64,000 nucleotides of DNA from Flavobacterium panacagri (GTDB lineage Bacteria > Bacteroidota > Bacteroidia > Flavobacteriales > Flavobacteriaceae): assembly GCF_030378165.1 (NCBI RefSeq), contig NZ_CP119766.1:1798001-1862000 (forward strand), given 5' to 3'. Within the stretch, counting starts at the first letter, position 1. Each line of letters begins with the position of its first letter. This document shows, piece after piece, positions 10,401 through 20,800 of the stretch. The notes under the pieces were generated by a model. That model worked only from the letters and a program-made list of their open reading frames with translations. It was not told the DNA's origin and ran no database searches. The translations under genes and the position numbers were made by a program.

Positions 10401-11281
10401 GTTGGCTGATTAAAATTTGGGATTCTTTTTCCATCTGTGCCAGAAGCTGTAATGTAATAATAGGATTTAGAATCGTATAAATTTAAGTTGGTCTGGCTTT
10501 CAGAGTTCCAATTTTCAACTCCTTCAGCATAAAAAAGAATATAATCTTCATTGTTGAAAACACCGTCGCTTTCGCCAATTACCTGAATGGTGTTTTCTGT
10601 TAAGTCATCAGGATAATAAATATTATTGGCCAAAGGAAGCATTTTACCTCCATTTCCATAGATTTTTATTCTTCGTGGATCTACTTTTGAAGGATCAAAG
10701 CCTAAGCTTTGTAAAAAAGATCTGGTAATCTTATATACGCCAGATTTTTGAATATAAAAACGATACCAATCTCCTGAAGCTAATACAGAATTTGAAATTA
10801 CAGCAGTTTTTTGAAAAATAGAATTGCTGGTATTTCTAGCTGCCGAAGAATTAATAGAATAAGAAAAAGATTTGATTCTTTTAAAGCCATTTCCGTCTTT
10901 TATAATGGGGGATAAAGAAAGAAAAGTACGTTTTAAGTCTCTAGAATTTGTAATAATTAAGGATTCATTTGGTTTTGTAGGGATGTTTTCAATAGTTAAA
11001 TCACCTAAATCCGCTCTTGAAACAGGCTCGTAAATGATGTTGCTAATTTGCACTGAACTGCCGTTAGGTGCATTAGTCAGATTTAGATTTTCTAATAACG
11101 TTATGCTTTTTTTTGTCATATCGAAACGAAAACTGCTTTCTAAGAAGTATGGAATCAGGATTTTATTTTCACCGTAATTTGCCTCTTTTTTATCTTGCCA
11201 ATTGATTGTTATATCCCCATTTTGCTGAGAAAATGAGATAACTGGAATCAAAAAGAGGTAGATGAAAATTAACTGTTTCAT
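7445..11281 (-). CDS. porU: Type IX secretion system sortase PorU
   Basis: Gingipain-type (C25) cysteine peptidase homologue that removes the C-terminal sorting domain of T9SS cargo at the cell surface and links the cargo to the outer membrane. The 1278-residue protein has a signal peptide (1-18), a long N-terminal region, and the C25 domain at about 545-900 with catalytic H789 (YLGHGGEDG) and C823 (TITCEFSRF). The last ~90 residues (NYPNPFS..., GKGVYIYKLTV, KYEKLVIL) form a type A C-terminal-domain-like module; PorU is known to keep its own. The gene is transcribed with porV and divergently from gldJ across a 208-bp gap. Confidence 0.96.
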   Translation of the reverse strand: MKQLIFIYLFLIPVISFSQQNGDITINWQDKKEANYGENKILIPYFLESSFRFDMTKKSITLLENLNLTNAPNGSSVQISNIIYEPVSRADLGDLTIENIPTKPNESLIITNSRDLKRTFLSLSPIIKDGNGFKRIKSFSYSINSSAARNTSNSIFQKTAVISNSVLASGDWYRFYIQKSGVYKITRSFLQSLGFDPSKVDPRRIKIYGNGGKMLPLANNIYYPDDLTENTIQVIGESDGVFNNEDYILFYAEGVENWNSESQTNLNLYDSKSYYYITASGTDGKRIPNFNQPTANSTVELNTFDDYQFHEIDQTNVVHLGRQWLGESFDINQEQEFSFTFPNLDTTIPVKIEVTAASAAFTNTSFAITANGQNVGTINYSFLTPDSENKYFSKSLPPNTTFTGADNIKIKLIYNNNGVPGSKGYLDYINLTAKRKLTGTGKQFPFQYNDAGSTTGVVNYTIGNATGISQIWDVTDLYNVSRIENPNQASFSFKANLGEIRKYVAIDASDYYTPLKENQSKIANQNLKGTIFRNNQNAFQDIDYLIVTPKSLVSQAERLANFHRNNSNLNVKVVSLENIYQEFSSGKQDIAGIRNFVKYIYENASSTEKRIKYLNLFGDASYDYKDRIPNNTNIVPIYQSLTSTTVGEGGFATDDFYGLMDANEGIVGYPFDGIDIATGRMIVSDNAQAQEMVNKVLEYHDTKSYGNWRNNFVLISDDTDAAGDQTLQANQNALADLIATEKPFFNIEKIFLDAYTQEASAGGARYPKARTDFFNAFEKGALVFNYLGHGGEDGLASERIWEKSDGQNLNNQYKYPLFITITCEFSRFDDPSRPTAGEYVYWNPKGGAISMLTTIRQIGKINGESFNSTLNKNLLSFGSNQYNSIAESLRISKNENSSSGSNVVTYLGDPALMLAIPKPRINLTKVNDIAISQPIPDFKSLSKIKISGEITDENNILLSNYNGELATAIFDKMLTNSTLNNDGLSPPMQFKTLGETIFRGNASVANGQFEFSFVVPRDIRIPVDNGKISFYSKKNTTLENQTGYNNIIKIGGINENAPQDNISPKVKLYMNDETFVSGGITNESPFLLAFLEDENGINTASGIGHDIVAILDGDVSNPYILNDYYQTKLDDYTNGNLRFPFRNLAPGLHTISFTAWDVYNNPVTSEIQFTVVGDESLTLSHVLNYPNPFSTYTQFWFSHNRPYEPLDVQVQVMTITGKVVWTKNQTITTEGFLSREITWDGKDDFGDRIGKGVYIYKLTVKSNLTNKKAEKYEKLVIL

Positions 11282-11364
11282 TGGTTTAAAAAGTGAAATT
11301 TAATTAAAAAATAATTAGTAAGTAAAAATATAGTATTTCATGTTACAGTAAATAATAAAAAGTA

Positions 11365-11372
11365 TATTTTTG
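11365..11372 (+). promoter_or_regulatory. Candidate gldJ promoter -7 box
   Basis: TATTTTTG, an exact TAnnTTTG match in the porU/gldJ divergent gap, about 118 nt before the gldJ start. This would give a leader of roughly 110 nt. No TTG at the usual -33 spacing is evident. Confidence 0.4.
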
Positions 11373-11489
11373 CGTTCGTAACTAAAGGTTATTTTCCTGA
11401 TAAAAAACAGCTAAATAAAATTATTAGAACAGATGTTGCCAATTAAATGTTAATTATTATATTGCAGCACCTAAATTTATCACCTAAGA

Positions 11490-13181
11490 ATGAGTATGAA
11501 AGTAAACAAAATTGTAGTCTTGCAGTTAATGATGTCAATGGTATTGATGTTGGGCACGGCTAGTTGTAGCAAAAAATCGAGTTCGAGTCACGCTTCTAGA
11601 GCAACAGGCTGGGATGTAGATAGTCAGAATGGAACTGCTGCTAGAAATGCAGGTAAAAAACAACAGGCAGGTCCTGGTTTGGTTTTTGTTGAAGGAGGTA
11701 CGTTTACTATGGGTAAGGTACAGGATGATGTTATGCATGATTGGAATAACACACCAACTCAACAACACGTTCAGTCATTCTATATGGATGAAACCGAAGT
11801 TACAAACGGTATGTACTTAGAATACCTAGAGTGGTTAAAGAAAGTTTTCCCGCCAACAGAAGAAAATTACAAAAATATTTACGAAGGAGCATCGCCAGAT
11901 ACTCTTGTTTGGAGAAATCGTTTAGGATACAACGAAACGATGACTAATAATTACTTAAGACATCCTTCTTATGCTAACTATCCTGTAGTTGGTGTTAACT
12001 GGATTCAAGCTGTTGAATTTAGTAAATGGAGAACTGACCGTGTGAACGAAGCAGTTTTAGAGAAAAACGGATATCTTCAAAAAGGTGCTAAAACAAATGA
12101 TGTTAATGCTGAAAACGCATTTAATACTGAAGGATACTTAATGTCTCCAAGTACATCACGTGGTGGAAGCGAAGAAATTGTATTAAAGAAAAACCCAACT
12201 GGTAGAAGACCAAAAGCTGGAAAAGATGGTGTGGTTCCTGAAGAGAAAAATGTTTACGCACAACGTTCTTCTGGAATTATCTTACCAGAGTACAGACTTC
12301 CTACTGAAGCAGAATGGGAATATGCAGCTGCTGCTGATGTTGGACAAAGAGAGTATAACATCTACAAAGGACAAAAGAAATATCCTTGGTCTGGAGATTA
12401 TACACGTTCTAATAAACGTAAAAACAAAGGTGATCAATTGGCTAACTTCAAACAAGGAAACGGTGACTACGGTGGAATTGCAGGATGGTCAGATGATGGT
12501 GCAGATATTACAAATGCTGTAAAAAGTTATGCTCCAAACGATTTCGGATTATATGATATGGCCGGAAACGTTGCAGAATGGGTAGCTGACGTTTACAGAC
12601 CAATTATTGATAATGAAGCAAATGATTTCAACTACTATAGAGGTAATCAATATGCTAAAAACAAAATTGGTAAAGATGGTAAGATTGAAATTGTTACAAC
12701 TGCTACAATTAAGTATGATACTTTAAGTAATGGTAAAGTTATTGCAAGAAACCTTCCTGGAGAAATTGCTCAGGTACCGGTTGATGAGCAAGAAACTTAT
12801 TTGAGACAAAACTTCAGCACAAGTGATAATATCAACTATAGAGATGGTGATAAACAATCTTCAAGATATTTTGACTTTGGTGATTCTGAATCAGGTTCAA
12901 AAGCAGATCAAGCTATGTACAATTCTCCTAAACATAATGTTACTACAGACAGTTTAGGTAAAATGATAAGAAAATATGATAATTCTAGTAAACGTACTAC
13001 TTTAATCGATGATAAAGTAAGAGTTTATAAAGGAGGTTCTTGGAGAGATAGAGCTTATTGGTTAGATCCTGCTCAAAGAAGATACTTCCCTCAAGATATG
13101 GCAACTGATTACATTGGTTTCAGATGTGCAATGTCTAGAGTAGGTGCAAAATCTGAAAGAAGAAAATCTCCTAGAAACTAA
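11490..13181 (+). CDS. gldJ: Gliding motility lipoprotein GldJ
   Basis: Outer-membrane lipoprotein needed for gliding and for stability of the T9SS motor components GldK, GldL, GldM and GldN. The 563-residue protein has a lipoprotein signal with Cys at 26 (GTASC), then a formylglycine-generating-enzyme-like (FGE-sulfatase) domain: GGTFTMG at the front, DETEVTNGMYLEYL, YRLPTEAEWEYAA, FGLYDMAGNVAEWV and the terminal KGGSWRD...RCAMSR. Two ATGs are possible (11490 and 11496); the first is given. Position beside porU-porV matches F. johnsoniae. Like other GldJ/GldK proteins it probably lacks FGE catalysis, but I did not check individual cysteines. Confidence 0.96.
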   Translation: MSMKVNKIVVLQLMMSMVLMLGTASCSKKSSSSHASRATGWDVDSQNGTAARNAGKKQQAGPGLVFVEGGTFTMGKVQDDVMHDWNNTPTQQHVQSFYMDETEVTNGMYLEYLEWLKKVFPPTEENYKNIYEGASPDTLVWRNRLGYNETMTNNYLRHPSYANYPVVGVNWIQAVEFSKWRTDRVNEAVLEKNGYLQKGAKTNDVNAENAFNTEGYLMSPSTSRGGSEEIVLKKNPTGRRPKAGKDGVVPEEKNVYAQRSSGIILPEYRLPTEAEWEYAAAADVGQREYNIYKGQKKYPWSGDYTRSNKRKNKGDQLANFKQGNGDYGGIAGWSDDGADITNAVKSYAPNDFGLYDMAGNVAEWVADVYRPIIDNEANDFNYYRGNQYAKNKIGKDGKIEIVTTATIKYDTLSNGKVIARNLPGEIAQVPVDEQETYLRQNFSTSDNINYRDGDKQSSRYFDFGDSESGSKADQAMYNSPKHNVTTDSLGKMIRKYDNSSKRTTLIDDKVRVYKGGSWRDRAYWLDPAQRRYFPQDMATDYIGFRCAMSRVGAKSERRKSPRN

Positions 13182-13202
13182 GATTTAGAATTTCTAGTAT
13201 AG

Positions 13203-13250
13203 AAAATTCCAAATTCCAAAAGCTGCATATTCAGTTTGGAATTTGGAATT
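13203..13250 (+). terminator. Terminator of gldJ
   Basis: A 17-bp perfect stem made of AAATTCCAAATTCCAAA and its complement, loop of 14 nt, followed by a T tract. The stem motif recurs at 62894-62940 and, in part, at 6138-6170. Confidence 0.85.
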
Positions 13251-13298
13251 TTTTTATTGTTTTTTTTCTATTTTTATGGTCTATTTAAAATTTTATAA

Positions 13299-14585
13299 AT
13301 GAATATTCAAGACATTCATAATCTGTTTTTACAATGCAGTTCTCTTTCTATTGATACCCGAAAAATTGAAAAGAATTCAATGTTTTTTGCGATTAAAGGA
13401 GAGAATTTTGATGCCAATACATTCGCTAAAGAAGCTTTGGATTTGGGTGCTTTATTTGTTGTTATTGACAACAAGTCCTATTATATTGATGATAGAACTA
13501 TTCTAGTTGAAAATAGCTTACAGACACTTCAAGAGCTGGCAAAATTTCATCGTTCTTATTTAGCGCTTCCAATTGTTGCTTTAACAGGGAGTAATGGAAA
13601 AACAACAACCAAAGAATTAATAAATGTTGTATTGTCAAAAAAGTTCAATACAAAAGCCACTATTGGAAACTTAAACAATCATATAGGTGTGCCCTTAACT
13701 TTGCTTTCGTTTACAAAAGAAACTGAGGTTGGAATTGTAGAGATGGGAGCAAATCATCAAAAAGAAATTGAATTCTTGTGTCAAATAGCACAGCCAGATT
13801 TTGGTTATATTACCAATTTTGGAAAAGCGCATTTGGAAGGTTTTGGAGGAGTTGAAGGTGTAATTGCTGGAAAAAGTGAAATGTACCAATATCTCGCTGC
13901 GAATCAAAAAACAGTTTTTGTAAATCTTGAAGATCCTATTCAAATTGAAAAATCAAAAGGAATTAAATCTTTTACTTTTGGTGTGAATAACGAAGGCGCA
14001 GATCTGAATATTAATGAAATTACTGCAAATCCTTTTGTTGTCATTGATTATAATGATTTTAAAATAGACTCACATTTAATTGGACTTTACAACGCCAATA
14101 ATATCAATGCAGCTGTTGCGATTGGAAAATATTTTGAGGTAAATCAAAGTGATATAAAGAGTGCTATTGAGAATTATATTCCTGCTAACAATAGATCTCA
14201 AATGATGCAAAAAGGCTCAAATGAGATTATATTGGATGCCTATAATGCAAATCCTAGTAGTATGGCAGTAGCAATTGCAAACTTTCTGCAATTAGATAAA
14301 AATAATAAAATTATGATTCTTGGAGATATGTTTGAATTAGGAAATGAAAGCCTATACGAACATAAAGTTATAGTAGATTCTTTGGGAGATCAAAATCAGG
14401 CATTGTGCTTTTTAATAGGAAAAGCATTTTATGCTAATCAGACTTCGAAAGAGAATATCAAGTTCTTCGAAACGTTTGAGACGTTTGCGGATTTTCTTAA
14501 AAGTTTTAAATTCAATTCGAATACGATTTTAATTAAAGGTTCTAGGGGGATGGCTCTAGAACGAACTTTAGAATATATTTCATAA
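13299..14585 (+). CDS. murF: UDP-N-acetylmuramoyl-tripeptide--D-alanyl-D-alanine ligase
   Basis: Adds the D-Ala-D-Ala dipeptide to UDP-MurNAc-tripeptide, the last cytoplasmic step of peptidoglycan precursor assembly. The 428-residue protein has the N-terminal uridine-binding Mur domain (SIDTRKIEKNSMFFAIKG at about 17-34), the ATP loop LTGSNGKTTTKE around 95-106, the conserved VEMGANHQKEIEFL and NFGKAHLEGFGG segments, and the Mur ligase C-terminal domain with YNANPSSM and ILGDMFELG. It is slightly shorter than the E. coli enzyme, as is common in Bacteroidota. It lies alone between the gldJ terminator and a bidirectional terminator. Confidence 0.96.
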   Translation: MNIQDIHNLFLQCSSLSIDTRKIEKNSMFFAIKGENFDANTFAKEALDLGALFVVIDNKSYYIDDRTILVENSLQTLQELAKFHRSYLALPIVALTGSNGKTTTKELINVVLSKKFNTKATIGNLNNHIGVPLTLLSFTKETEVGIVEMGANHQKEIEFLCQIAQPDFGYITNFGKAHLEGFGGVEGVIAGKSEMYQYLAANQKTVFVNLEDPIQIEKSKGIKSFTFGVNNEGADLNINEITANPFVVIDYNDFKIDSHLIGLYNANNINAAVAIGKYFEVNQSDIKSAIENYIPANNRSQMMQKGSNEIILDAYNANPSSMAVAIANFLQLDKNNKIMILGDMFELGNESLYEHKVIVDSLGDQNQALCFLIGKAFYANQTSKENIKFFETFETFADFLKSFKFNSNTILIKGSRGMALERTLEYIS

Positions 14586-14626
14586 AAAAGAGAAAGCCAT
14601 TCAATAAAGAATGGCTTTCTCTTTTT
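14585..14626. terminator. Bidirectional terminator between murF and the PUL regulator
   Basis: An 18-bp stem (AAAAAGAGAAAGCCATTC with GAATGGCTTTCTCTTTTT) with T tracts in both directions, between two converging genes. It overlaps the stop codon of the regulator gene. Confidence 0.85.
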
Positions 14627-17504
14627 AAATAGTCATTAAAAATCCGATTAGATTTTCTTTCTTGTTTAAACCTAGTTTTTTTCTTAAGCGATAACGTGCT
14701 AGTTCAACTCCACCAGTTGAAATATTCATGATTTCAGCTATTTCTTTAGTAGACATATTCATTAATAAATAGGTTGATAAATCTAGTTCTCGTGGAGAAA
14801 TTGTTGGATATTGTCCTTTTAAACGTTTTAAAAACTCAAAATGAACGTTTTTAATATGTTTTTCTAAATCTTTCCAGCTTTTGTCAGTATTCACTTCTTT
14901 TACAATGCTTTTGTGTAATTTGCTAAATTCAGACTTAGTATTGTCGTCTAATATACTGGTATCTATATCTTTAAGTTTATGAATGATTCCATTTAGTACT
15001 TTGTTCTTTTTTACAACTTGTAAAGAGTTGTTTACTAATTCTTTGTCTTTTGCTAAGATTTTAATTTGAAGCTTATCATTTTTTAGTTTTTCGATTTCTT
15101 TTTCTAGATCATGTTGCTCATGTCTGATTTTAGATTCTTTCTCGAGATATAATCTACGCTGTTCGATAGTTTCGTAATATCTGTTTTTTCTAATTTTTAA
15201 TTTAACTCTTACAGAGATTAAATAAGCTCCTAATAAAATTAAAATTAGGTAGAATAAATAGGCAAGAAAATGTCTATACCAAGGTGGAGAAACCGTGAAT
15301 TCTACTTCGCTTATATTAGATTCTATTCCATAACTGTTTCTGGCTTTTAGTTTCATCACATAATTTCCTTCTCTCAAATTGGTGTATTCTTTCATAGATG
15401 TTGATGACCAGCCTCTCCAGTTTTCTTCAAAAGGTTCCAGTTTATAAGAGTACATTACGTTTTCTTGATTTTCGTATGTTGGCGAAGCAAACGTAAACTT
15501 TACACGATTGTATTTATAGGGCAGACTATATGATTCAGTTTTGGAAGTAAGATTACCGGTTAAAATAGTATCGCCAGGAAATGAAAAACTTTCAATGAAA
15601 GCTTTCGGTTTTGTCATAAAAGTATTCGGTATTGTTGAATTATAATGTGTTAATCGATCGGTTAATCCTATAAAAATGTTTTCAGGATCTATTGCGTTTA
15701 CAGAGATATAATTATTTACTAGATTCCCCGTCAGATTAGAGAAAATGGACTGTTTTTTTGCGTAGGTTCCGTTTTTGTTTTTAACCAAAACGCCAAGGGA
15801 TTCATTAAATACATACCATAAATTTCCAGAAGGATCTTCAATTAATGTATTGATGGTTGGAATTCCTTTAAATAAATTAGTAATCTTTTTGTCTTCAAAA
15901 AAAGCTTCTTGTTCAACCGAATATCTGTAGAAATGATTTTTTACCTGAAAATAGACCTTGCCATTAATATTTTGAAGACTGTTAATTCCTTTATGTTTTT
16001 CGGATATATTAACATGTTTTTTCATAAAATCGAATCTCATTAAATCATCGGATAATTTGACTTGATATAGAAACGGATCTTTTTTGAGCCATAAATAATT
16101 TTCGTCTATTTCTACAGAAAAGTTATTAGTGGTTTCGTCAAAACCTTTTACTTGATGTAAATAGTCGTAGCCAGTTCCGGATTTTTTAAAAACCGAAAAG
16201 CCATTGTAACTTTCTCCTATAATGTAATCGGGATGGTTTGGAATTTTTTTGAATCCAAAATATCCTTTTGTGTCCAATATTTTTGAAACTCTGTTTTTCT
16301 GGATAATTAGCGCCCCACTGTTGCTGGCGCAGATTAAGACATCATTCAAGACCTGAATATTCCAGACTTGGGAGATTGTTCCTTCGACTCTAGTAAACGG
16401 ACTGTCTTTAAAGGATTGTCCCCAAGGATGATAAAAGAGACCTTGATTGGTAGCAACGTATAGATTTCCTTGAAATGTTGTTGATGCATAAACAGTTCCT
16501 ATGTTGTAACTGTAATCAAAATAGGAGAAAGGAGAGTTTTCGTTTATAAACGTAATACCATTATCAAGACCAAGCCAAATGTTATTTTTGTTGTCTATAA
16601 ATGATGCTAAAATGGTATTATTTTGAAGGCCTTTTTGTCGATTTAAGTGTTGAATTATTTTTCCATTTAAATCGCATATAATTGCGCCGTCCAGTACCGA
16701 ATTAAGTACAATAAATTTATTTTTAATTATAGAACCTCCAAGAGAAGTGTTTTTCTTTATAAAATCATTAGCTTCAGTTTCCCAAGGTTTGATACTGCCA
16801 TTTTCAGATACAAAAAGGCCTTTCTCTAAAGTGGCATACATTAATCGGTTATCTGGGAGTGGAAAAAGGGACCAGATTTCCTTATCATTAAAAAAAGTGG
16901 TGCCTTTAACAGCAGTAAGTCTTCTGTTTTTATATTCTAGTACACCCAGAGTTTTGTCTTGAAAATAGAGGCGGTTTTTTACCAAAAAAGAAAACTGAAA
17001 TTTATGGGGAGCATTTAAGGTGGTAATTTTTTTACCTTTTAAAAAAAATACTTTTGAGAAAGATTGAAAGATAACCTCGCCATTAAAGATATGAATTCTC
17101 CAGATCAGATTTATATTTTCTTTGTCTATTGGGCTAAGTAAGTTGTATAAAGAATAGTATTTTAGAATTCCTTTTTCATTGATTTTAAAATATCCAAATT
17201 CATTATTTCCTCCAACAAAAATCCTTCCCAAAGCATCAATCTTTAAGCTTCTTATCTCTGATTTATTTGGTAAAGAATATTTGTGCCAGTTGGAACCATC
17301 AAATTGAATTAAACCACTGTTGTTGGCGAAGTAAATATTGCCGTTTTTATCTTGATCAATACTCCAGTTTTGAGTTCCCCCTTTGTATTCTGACCTTTTG
17401 TAGTTTTTAATGTCTGGAATTCCGATGTTTTTAACCTGAGAAAAAACTGAATTTTGTATGAAAAATAGTAATATTAGTATTAATGGTCTAACTATGAATT
17501 TCAT
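14625..17504 (-). CDS. Membrane-spanning PUL regulator: beta-propeller, Y_Y_Y domain, LuxR-type HTH
   Basis: A one-protein sensor-regulator of 959 residues. A signal or anchor segment (1-23) is followed by two-component-regulator propeller repeats (for example SIDQDKNGNIYFANNSGLI, FIDNKNNIWLGLDNGI, LIEDPSGNLWYVF), a Y_Y_Y domain at about 650-735 (YKLEPFEENWRGWS, LREGNYVMKLKARN), one transmembrane helix at about 747-765, a coiled-coil linker and a C-terminal helix-turn-helix at about 902-959 (ISPRELDLSTYLLMNMSTKE). There is no histidine kinase module, so signal passes directly from the periplasmic propeller to the DNA-binding domain, as in SusR-type proteins. It faces the susC gene across 344 bp and is the best candidate controller of this PUL. 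The inducer is not known. Confidence 0.88.
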   Translation of the reverse strand: MKFIVRPLILILLFFIQNSVFSQVKNIGIPDIKNYKRSEYKGGTQNWSIDQDKNGNIYFANNSGLIQFDGSNWHKYSLPNKSEIRSLKIDALGRIFVGGNNEFGYFKINEKGILKYYSLYNLLSPIDKENINLIWRIHIFNGEVIFQSFSKVFFLKGKKITTLNAPHKFQFSFLVKNRLYFQDKTLGVLEYKNRRLTAVKGTTFFNDKEIWSLFPLPDNRLMYATLEKGLFVSENGSIKPWETEANDFIKKNTSLGGSIIKNKFIVLNSVLDGAIICDLNGKIIQHLNRQKGLQNNTILASFIDNKNNIWLGLDNGITFINENSPFSYFDYSYNIGTVYASTTFQGNLYVATNQGLFYHPWGQSFKDSPFTRVEGTISQVWNIQVLNDVLICASNSGALIIQKNRVSKILDTKGYFGFKKIPNHPDYIIGESYNGFSVFKKSGTGYDYLHQVKGFDETTNNFSVEIDENYLWLKKDPFLYQVKLSDDLMRFDFMKKHVNISEKHKGINSLQNINGKVYFQVKNHFYRYSVEQEAFFEDKKITNLFKGIPTINTLIEDPSGNLWYVFNESLGVLVKNKNGTYAKKQSIFSNLTGNLVNNYISVNAIDPENIFIGLTDRLTHYNSTIPNTFMTKPKAFIESFSFPGDTILTGNLTSKTESYSLPYKYNRVKFTFASPTYENQENVMYSYKLEPFEENWRGWSSTSMKEYTNLREGNYVMKLKARNSYGIESNISEVEFTVSPPWYRHFLAYLFYLILILLGAYLISVRVKLKIRKNRYYETIEQRRLYLEKESKIRHEQHDLEKEIEKLKNDKLQIKILAKDKELVNNSLQVVKKNKVLNGIIHKLKDIDTSILDDNTKSEFSKLHKSIVKEVNTDKSWKDLEKHIKNVHFEFLKRLKGQYPTISPRELDLSTYLLMNMSTKEIAEIMNISTGGVELARYRLRKKLGLNKKENLIGFLMTI

Positions 17505-17848
17505 AAAATTTTAAATGTATTTTTATTAGAAATGCTTAATAATGTACTTAAAATGTTGATTTTTCAATCTGAATAAATCTATATTTTTAAATTATTTTTA
17601 ATTTATATCGTTGTAGTTGATGTTAATCTAATGTAATATACGTTTTTTTTAATTAACATTTTTATAACAAAATTTTGTCAAATCTAAAATACAGTAAATT
17701 AATTAATTAAAAAAAAAATGTTGTGTTTTTGTAGTGTAGCGATATTTAGTTTGAAGTGTTTTTGTAAGGAATTTTAATTCTACTTTATTGAAATTTAACA
17801 TTATAATTGCATTGAATTACTAATTAATTAACCAAAATTTTTAGAAAA
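17505..17848. promoter_or_regulatory. Divergent control region upstream of the first susC
   Basis: A very AT-rich gap. It contains AATTAATTA at 17701-17709, GTGTTTTTGTA at 17723-17733 and again at 17756-17766, and a leader from 17806 (ATTGCAT, GAATTACTAATTAATTAACC). All four blocks recur at the same distances before the second susC. No exact TAnnTTTG box was found in the right place, which fits an activator-dependent promoter. Confidence 0.65.
17723..17766 (+). promoter_or_regulatory. Paired direct repeats, likely operator of susC module 1
   Basis: Two identical copies of GTGTTTTTGTA begin at 17723 and 17756, 33 bp apart (about three helical turns). The second begins 93 bp before the susC ATG. 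The same arrangement occurs at 24668-24711. Confidence 0.6.
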
Positions 17849-20800
17849 ATGAAATTGACAAAATTACTTATTTTTTGTGTTTCGTCTTTATTGTTTTCAG
17901 TTATCGCATTCGCTCAGGATATTACGGTAACCGGAACCATTAATGACGAAAGTGGATTGCCCGTCCCAGGGGCAACGATTTTAGTAAAAGGGACTAACAA
18001 AGCAACTGCATCTGACTTTGATGGAAAGTTTCAGATTAGCGTTCCTTCAAACGGAACTTTGGTGGTTAGTTTCGTTGGTTTTGAAACTGCTAATGAGGTA
18101 GTAAATGGAAAAACAAAATTAAATGTTGTACTTAAAGCGGTATCTCAAAGTTTAAATGAAGTGGTTGTTATTGGATACGGCACACAAAAGAAAGCTTTGA
18201 TTACTGGTGCTTCTACCAATTTAAAAGGAGAAACGATTCAGGATTTAAATACAGGTTCAGCCATGGAAGCACTTCAAGGTATAGCACCAGGTATTAGTAT
18301 TACTAGAAATAGTGGTGCTCCTGGCGCTGGAACCAAAGTGACTATTCGTGGAATCGGAACAGTTGGAAATTCAAATCCTTTGTATATCGTAGATGGTGTG
18401 CCAGTTGGAGATATTGATTATCTAAACCCTTCAGATATTGAATCTATAGATGTTTTAAAAGATGCTGCTTCTGCCGCAATCTATGGTTCAAGAGCAGCTA
18501 ATGGAGTTGTTTTGGTAACCACTGTAAAAGGACGTAAAGGAAGACCTGCTAGAATTAGTTATGACTCTTACTTTGGTATTCAAAACATTTATAAAAATTT
18601 GGATCCTTTGAATGCGCAGGAATATATGTATATTATGGATGAAGGAAGAGTTAACGATGGACTTGCGCCAACTGATTGGAAAGCTACGCTGACCAATAAT
18701 AGCTGGCTGGAAGCAAATTATCCTGGTGCAGGAACGCAATTAGGAAATGAAATTTGGGACAAGTTGCAAAATGGCTGGACTGGGACTAATTGGGTTAATG
18801 AAATGTCTAAAAAAGATGCGCCAATTGTTAGTCACTCTATAAATATGACAGGTGGAAGTGAAGACATTATTTATTCATTAGGATTCTCGTATTTTGATCA
18901 AGATGGTATATTGGGTGGGAATCTTATAGATGCAGGATTTAAAAGATTAACTGCAAGAATGAATACGCAAATGGTATTGAAAAAGAATGAAAGCCATAGT
19001 ATCATAACGATTGGAGAAAATTTAACTTACACAAACATTCAAAAGAGAGATGTGTCTTCGGGCGATATCTACGGGAATGATTTGCATAATGCCCTTACAC
19101 AAAATCCGTTGCAGCCTGCTTACTGGCAGACGGCTATTGATAGAAACATAAGTCCATTTGGATTTACTCCTACTCTTGAAGGTATTTCTACGAATCAGAC
19201 TAACCCTTTAGCTGTAATGTATTATAGAAGTAATTACAATTATCCGAGGGATCATAAAATTATTGGAAATGTCTTTTTAGAAGTTGAACCAATTGCTGAT
19301 CTTCGATTTAAATCGGTTTACAATGTTGATTCATGGTTTGGGTATAGCAGATCAATGAATCCGACTTACCATTTAGGTGTACTTTATAATGATTCAGTAG
19401 ATGGTGCTACACAATCTCAGTACTTTGGAGCAAATACGACTTGGACGAATACTGTTTCCTATCAAAAACAGTTTGGAAATCATAATATTAACGCTGTAAT
19501 TGGTACTGAGTTACTACAAAATGTGGTAAATACAGATATTTCGGGTACTAGAAATGGACTAACATTTCCTGGGGATCCAAAATATGCCTATTTAAATAAT
19601 ACAAAATCTCCAACTTCAATTGCTGCAATTAATACTTCAGGAAAGGATACTGCTGCAGGTGGCGGTGGTATTATGTCTTATTTTGCTAGAGCTCAGTATG
19701 ATTATAAAGAAAAATATCTTCTTTCTGCTGTAATTCGTCGTGACGGGTCTTCTAATTTTGGAGATGGTCACAGATACGGTAATTTCCCTTCTGTATCTGC
19801 TGGTTGGGTTATTTCAAAAGAAGATTTTATGTCTAGTACCTCAAAAACGCTTAATTTCTTAAAACTAAGAGGAAGCTGGGGACAAAATGGAAATCAATGG
19901 ACGGATTATGCTTTTTATTATACGTCAAGTATTGCTTATGCATTTCCTGGATACTTTTTTGGAGATACTAAGCCCGTTTCTGGTCAAACGGCATATCCAT
20001 CAAAAGTTCCAAATCCTGATGTTAGCTGGGAAACATCTGAGCAGTTAGATTTTGGATTGGATGCTAGCTTGTTCAATTCTAGGTTGGGATTAACTTTTGA
20101 CTGGTATAATAAAACGACTAAAGACTGGTTGGTTGTGGCGCAGCTTCCAGGTACTGCTGGAGCTGGATTCCCTTATATTAATGGAGGGGATATCGAAAAC
20201 AAAGGTTTCGAATTTTCTGTAAGCTGGAAAGATAAAGTTGGTGGTTTTAAATATGGGGCTACTGTAAGTGGTGCTGTAAATAAAAATAAAGTTACAAGGG
20301 TTGCTAACCAAGATGGAATAATTCATGGGGTTAGTAATGTATTATCACAAGGAACTTCAGAGATTTCGAGAGCACAAGTTGGTTTTCCGATAGGATATTT
20401 CTACGGTTACAAAACGGCAGGAATTTTACAAAATCAACAAGAAGTTGACGCTTATGTTGGCCCATCTGGACAGCCTTATTTTAATGACCAGCGCCCTGGA
20501 GATGTTCGTTTTGTAGATTTAAACAACGATGGTGTTATCGACGAAAAAGATAAAACAATGTTAGGAGATCCGAATCCTGACTTTCAATTAGGTATACAGT
20601 TAAATTTTGAATATAAAAATGTTTATTTAAACACCACAATGGCTGGTAAATATGGTATGCAGGTTATGCAGTCTTACCGATCTTTTGCTGATATGCCTAA
20701 GCAAAATTATACTTCAGATGTTTTTAACCGCTGGCATGGTGAAGGTACTTCTAATACAATGCCTCGTTTAAGTTCAGTTTCAAATAGAAACTCAAACTAT

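Noticed and set aside
12226..12522. 98-codon frame inside gldJ, same strand, other frame
   Set aside because: Shadow of gldJ, with no domain and no start context.
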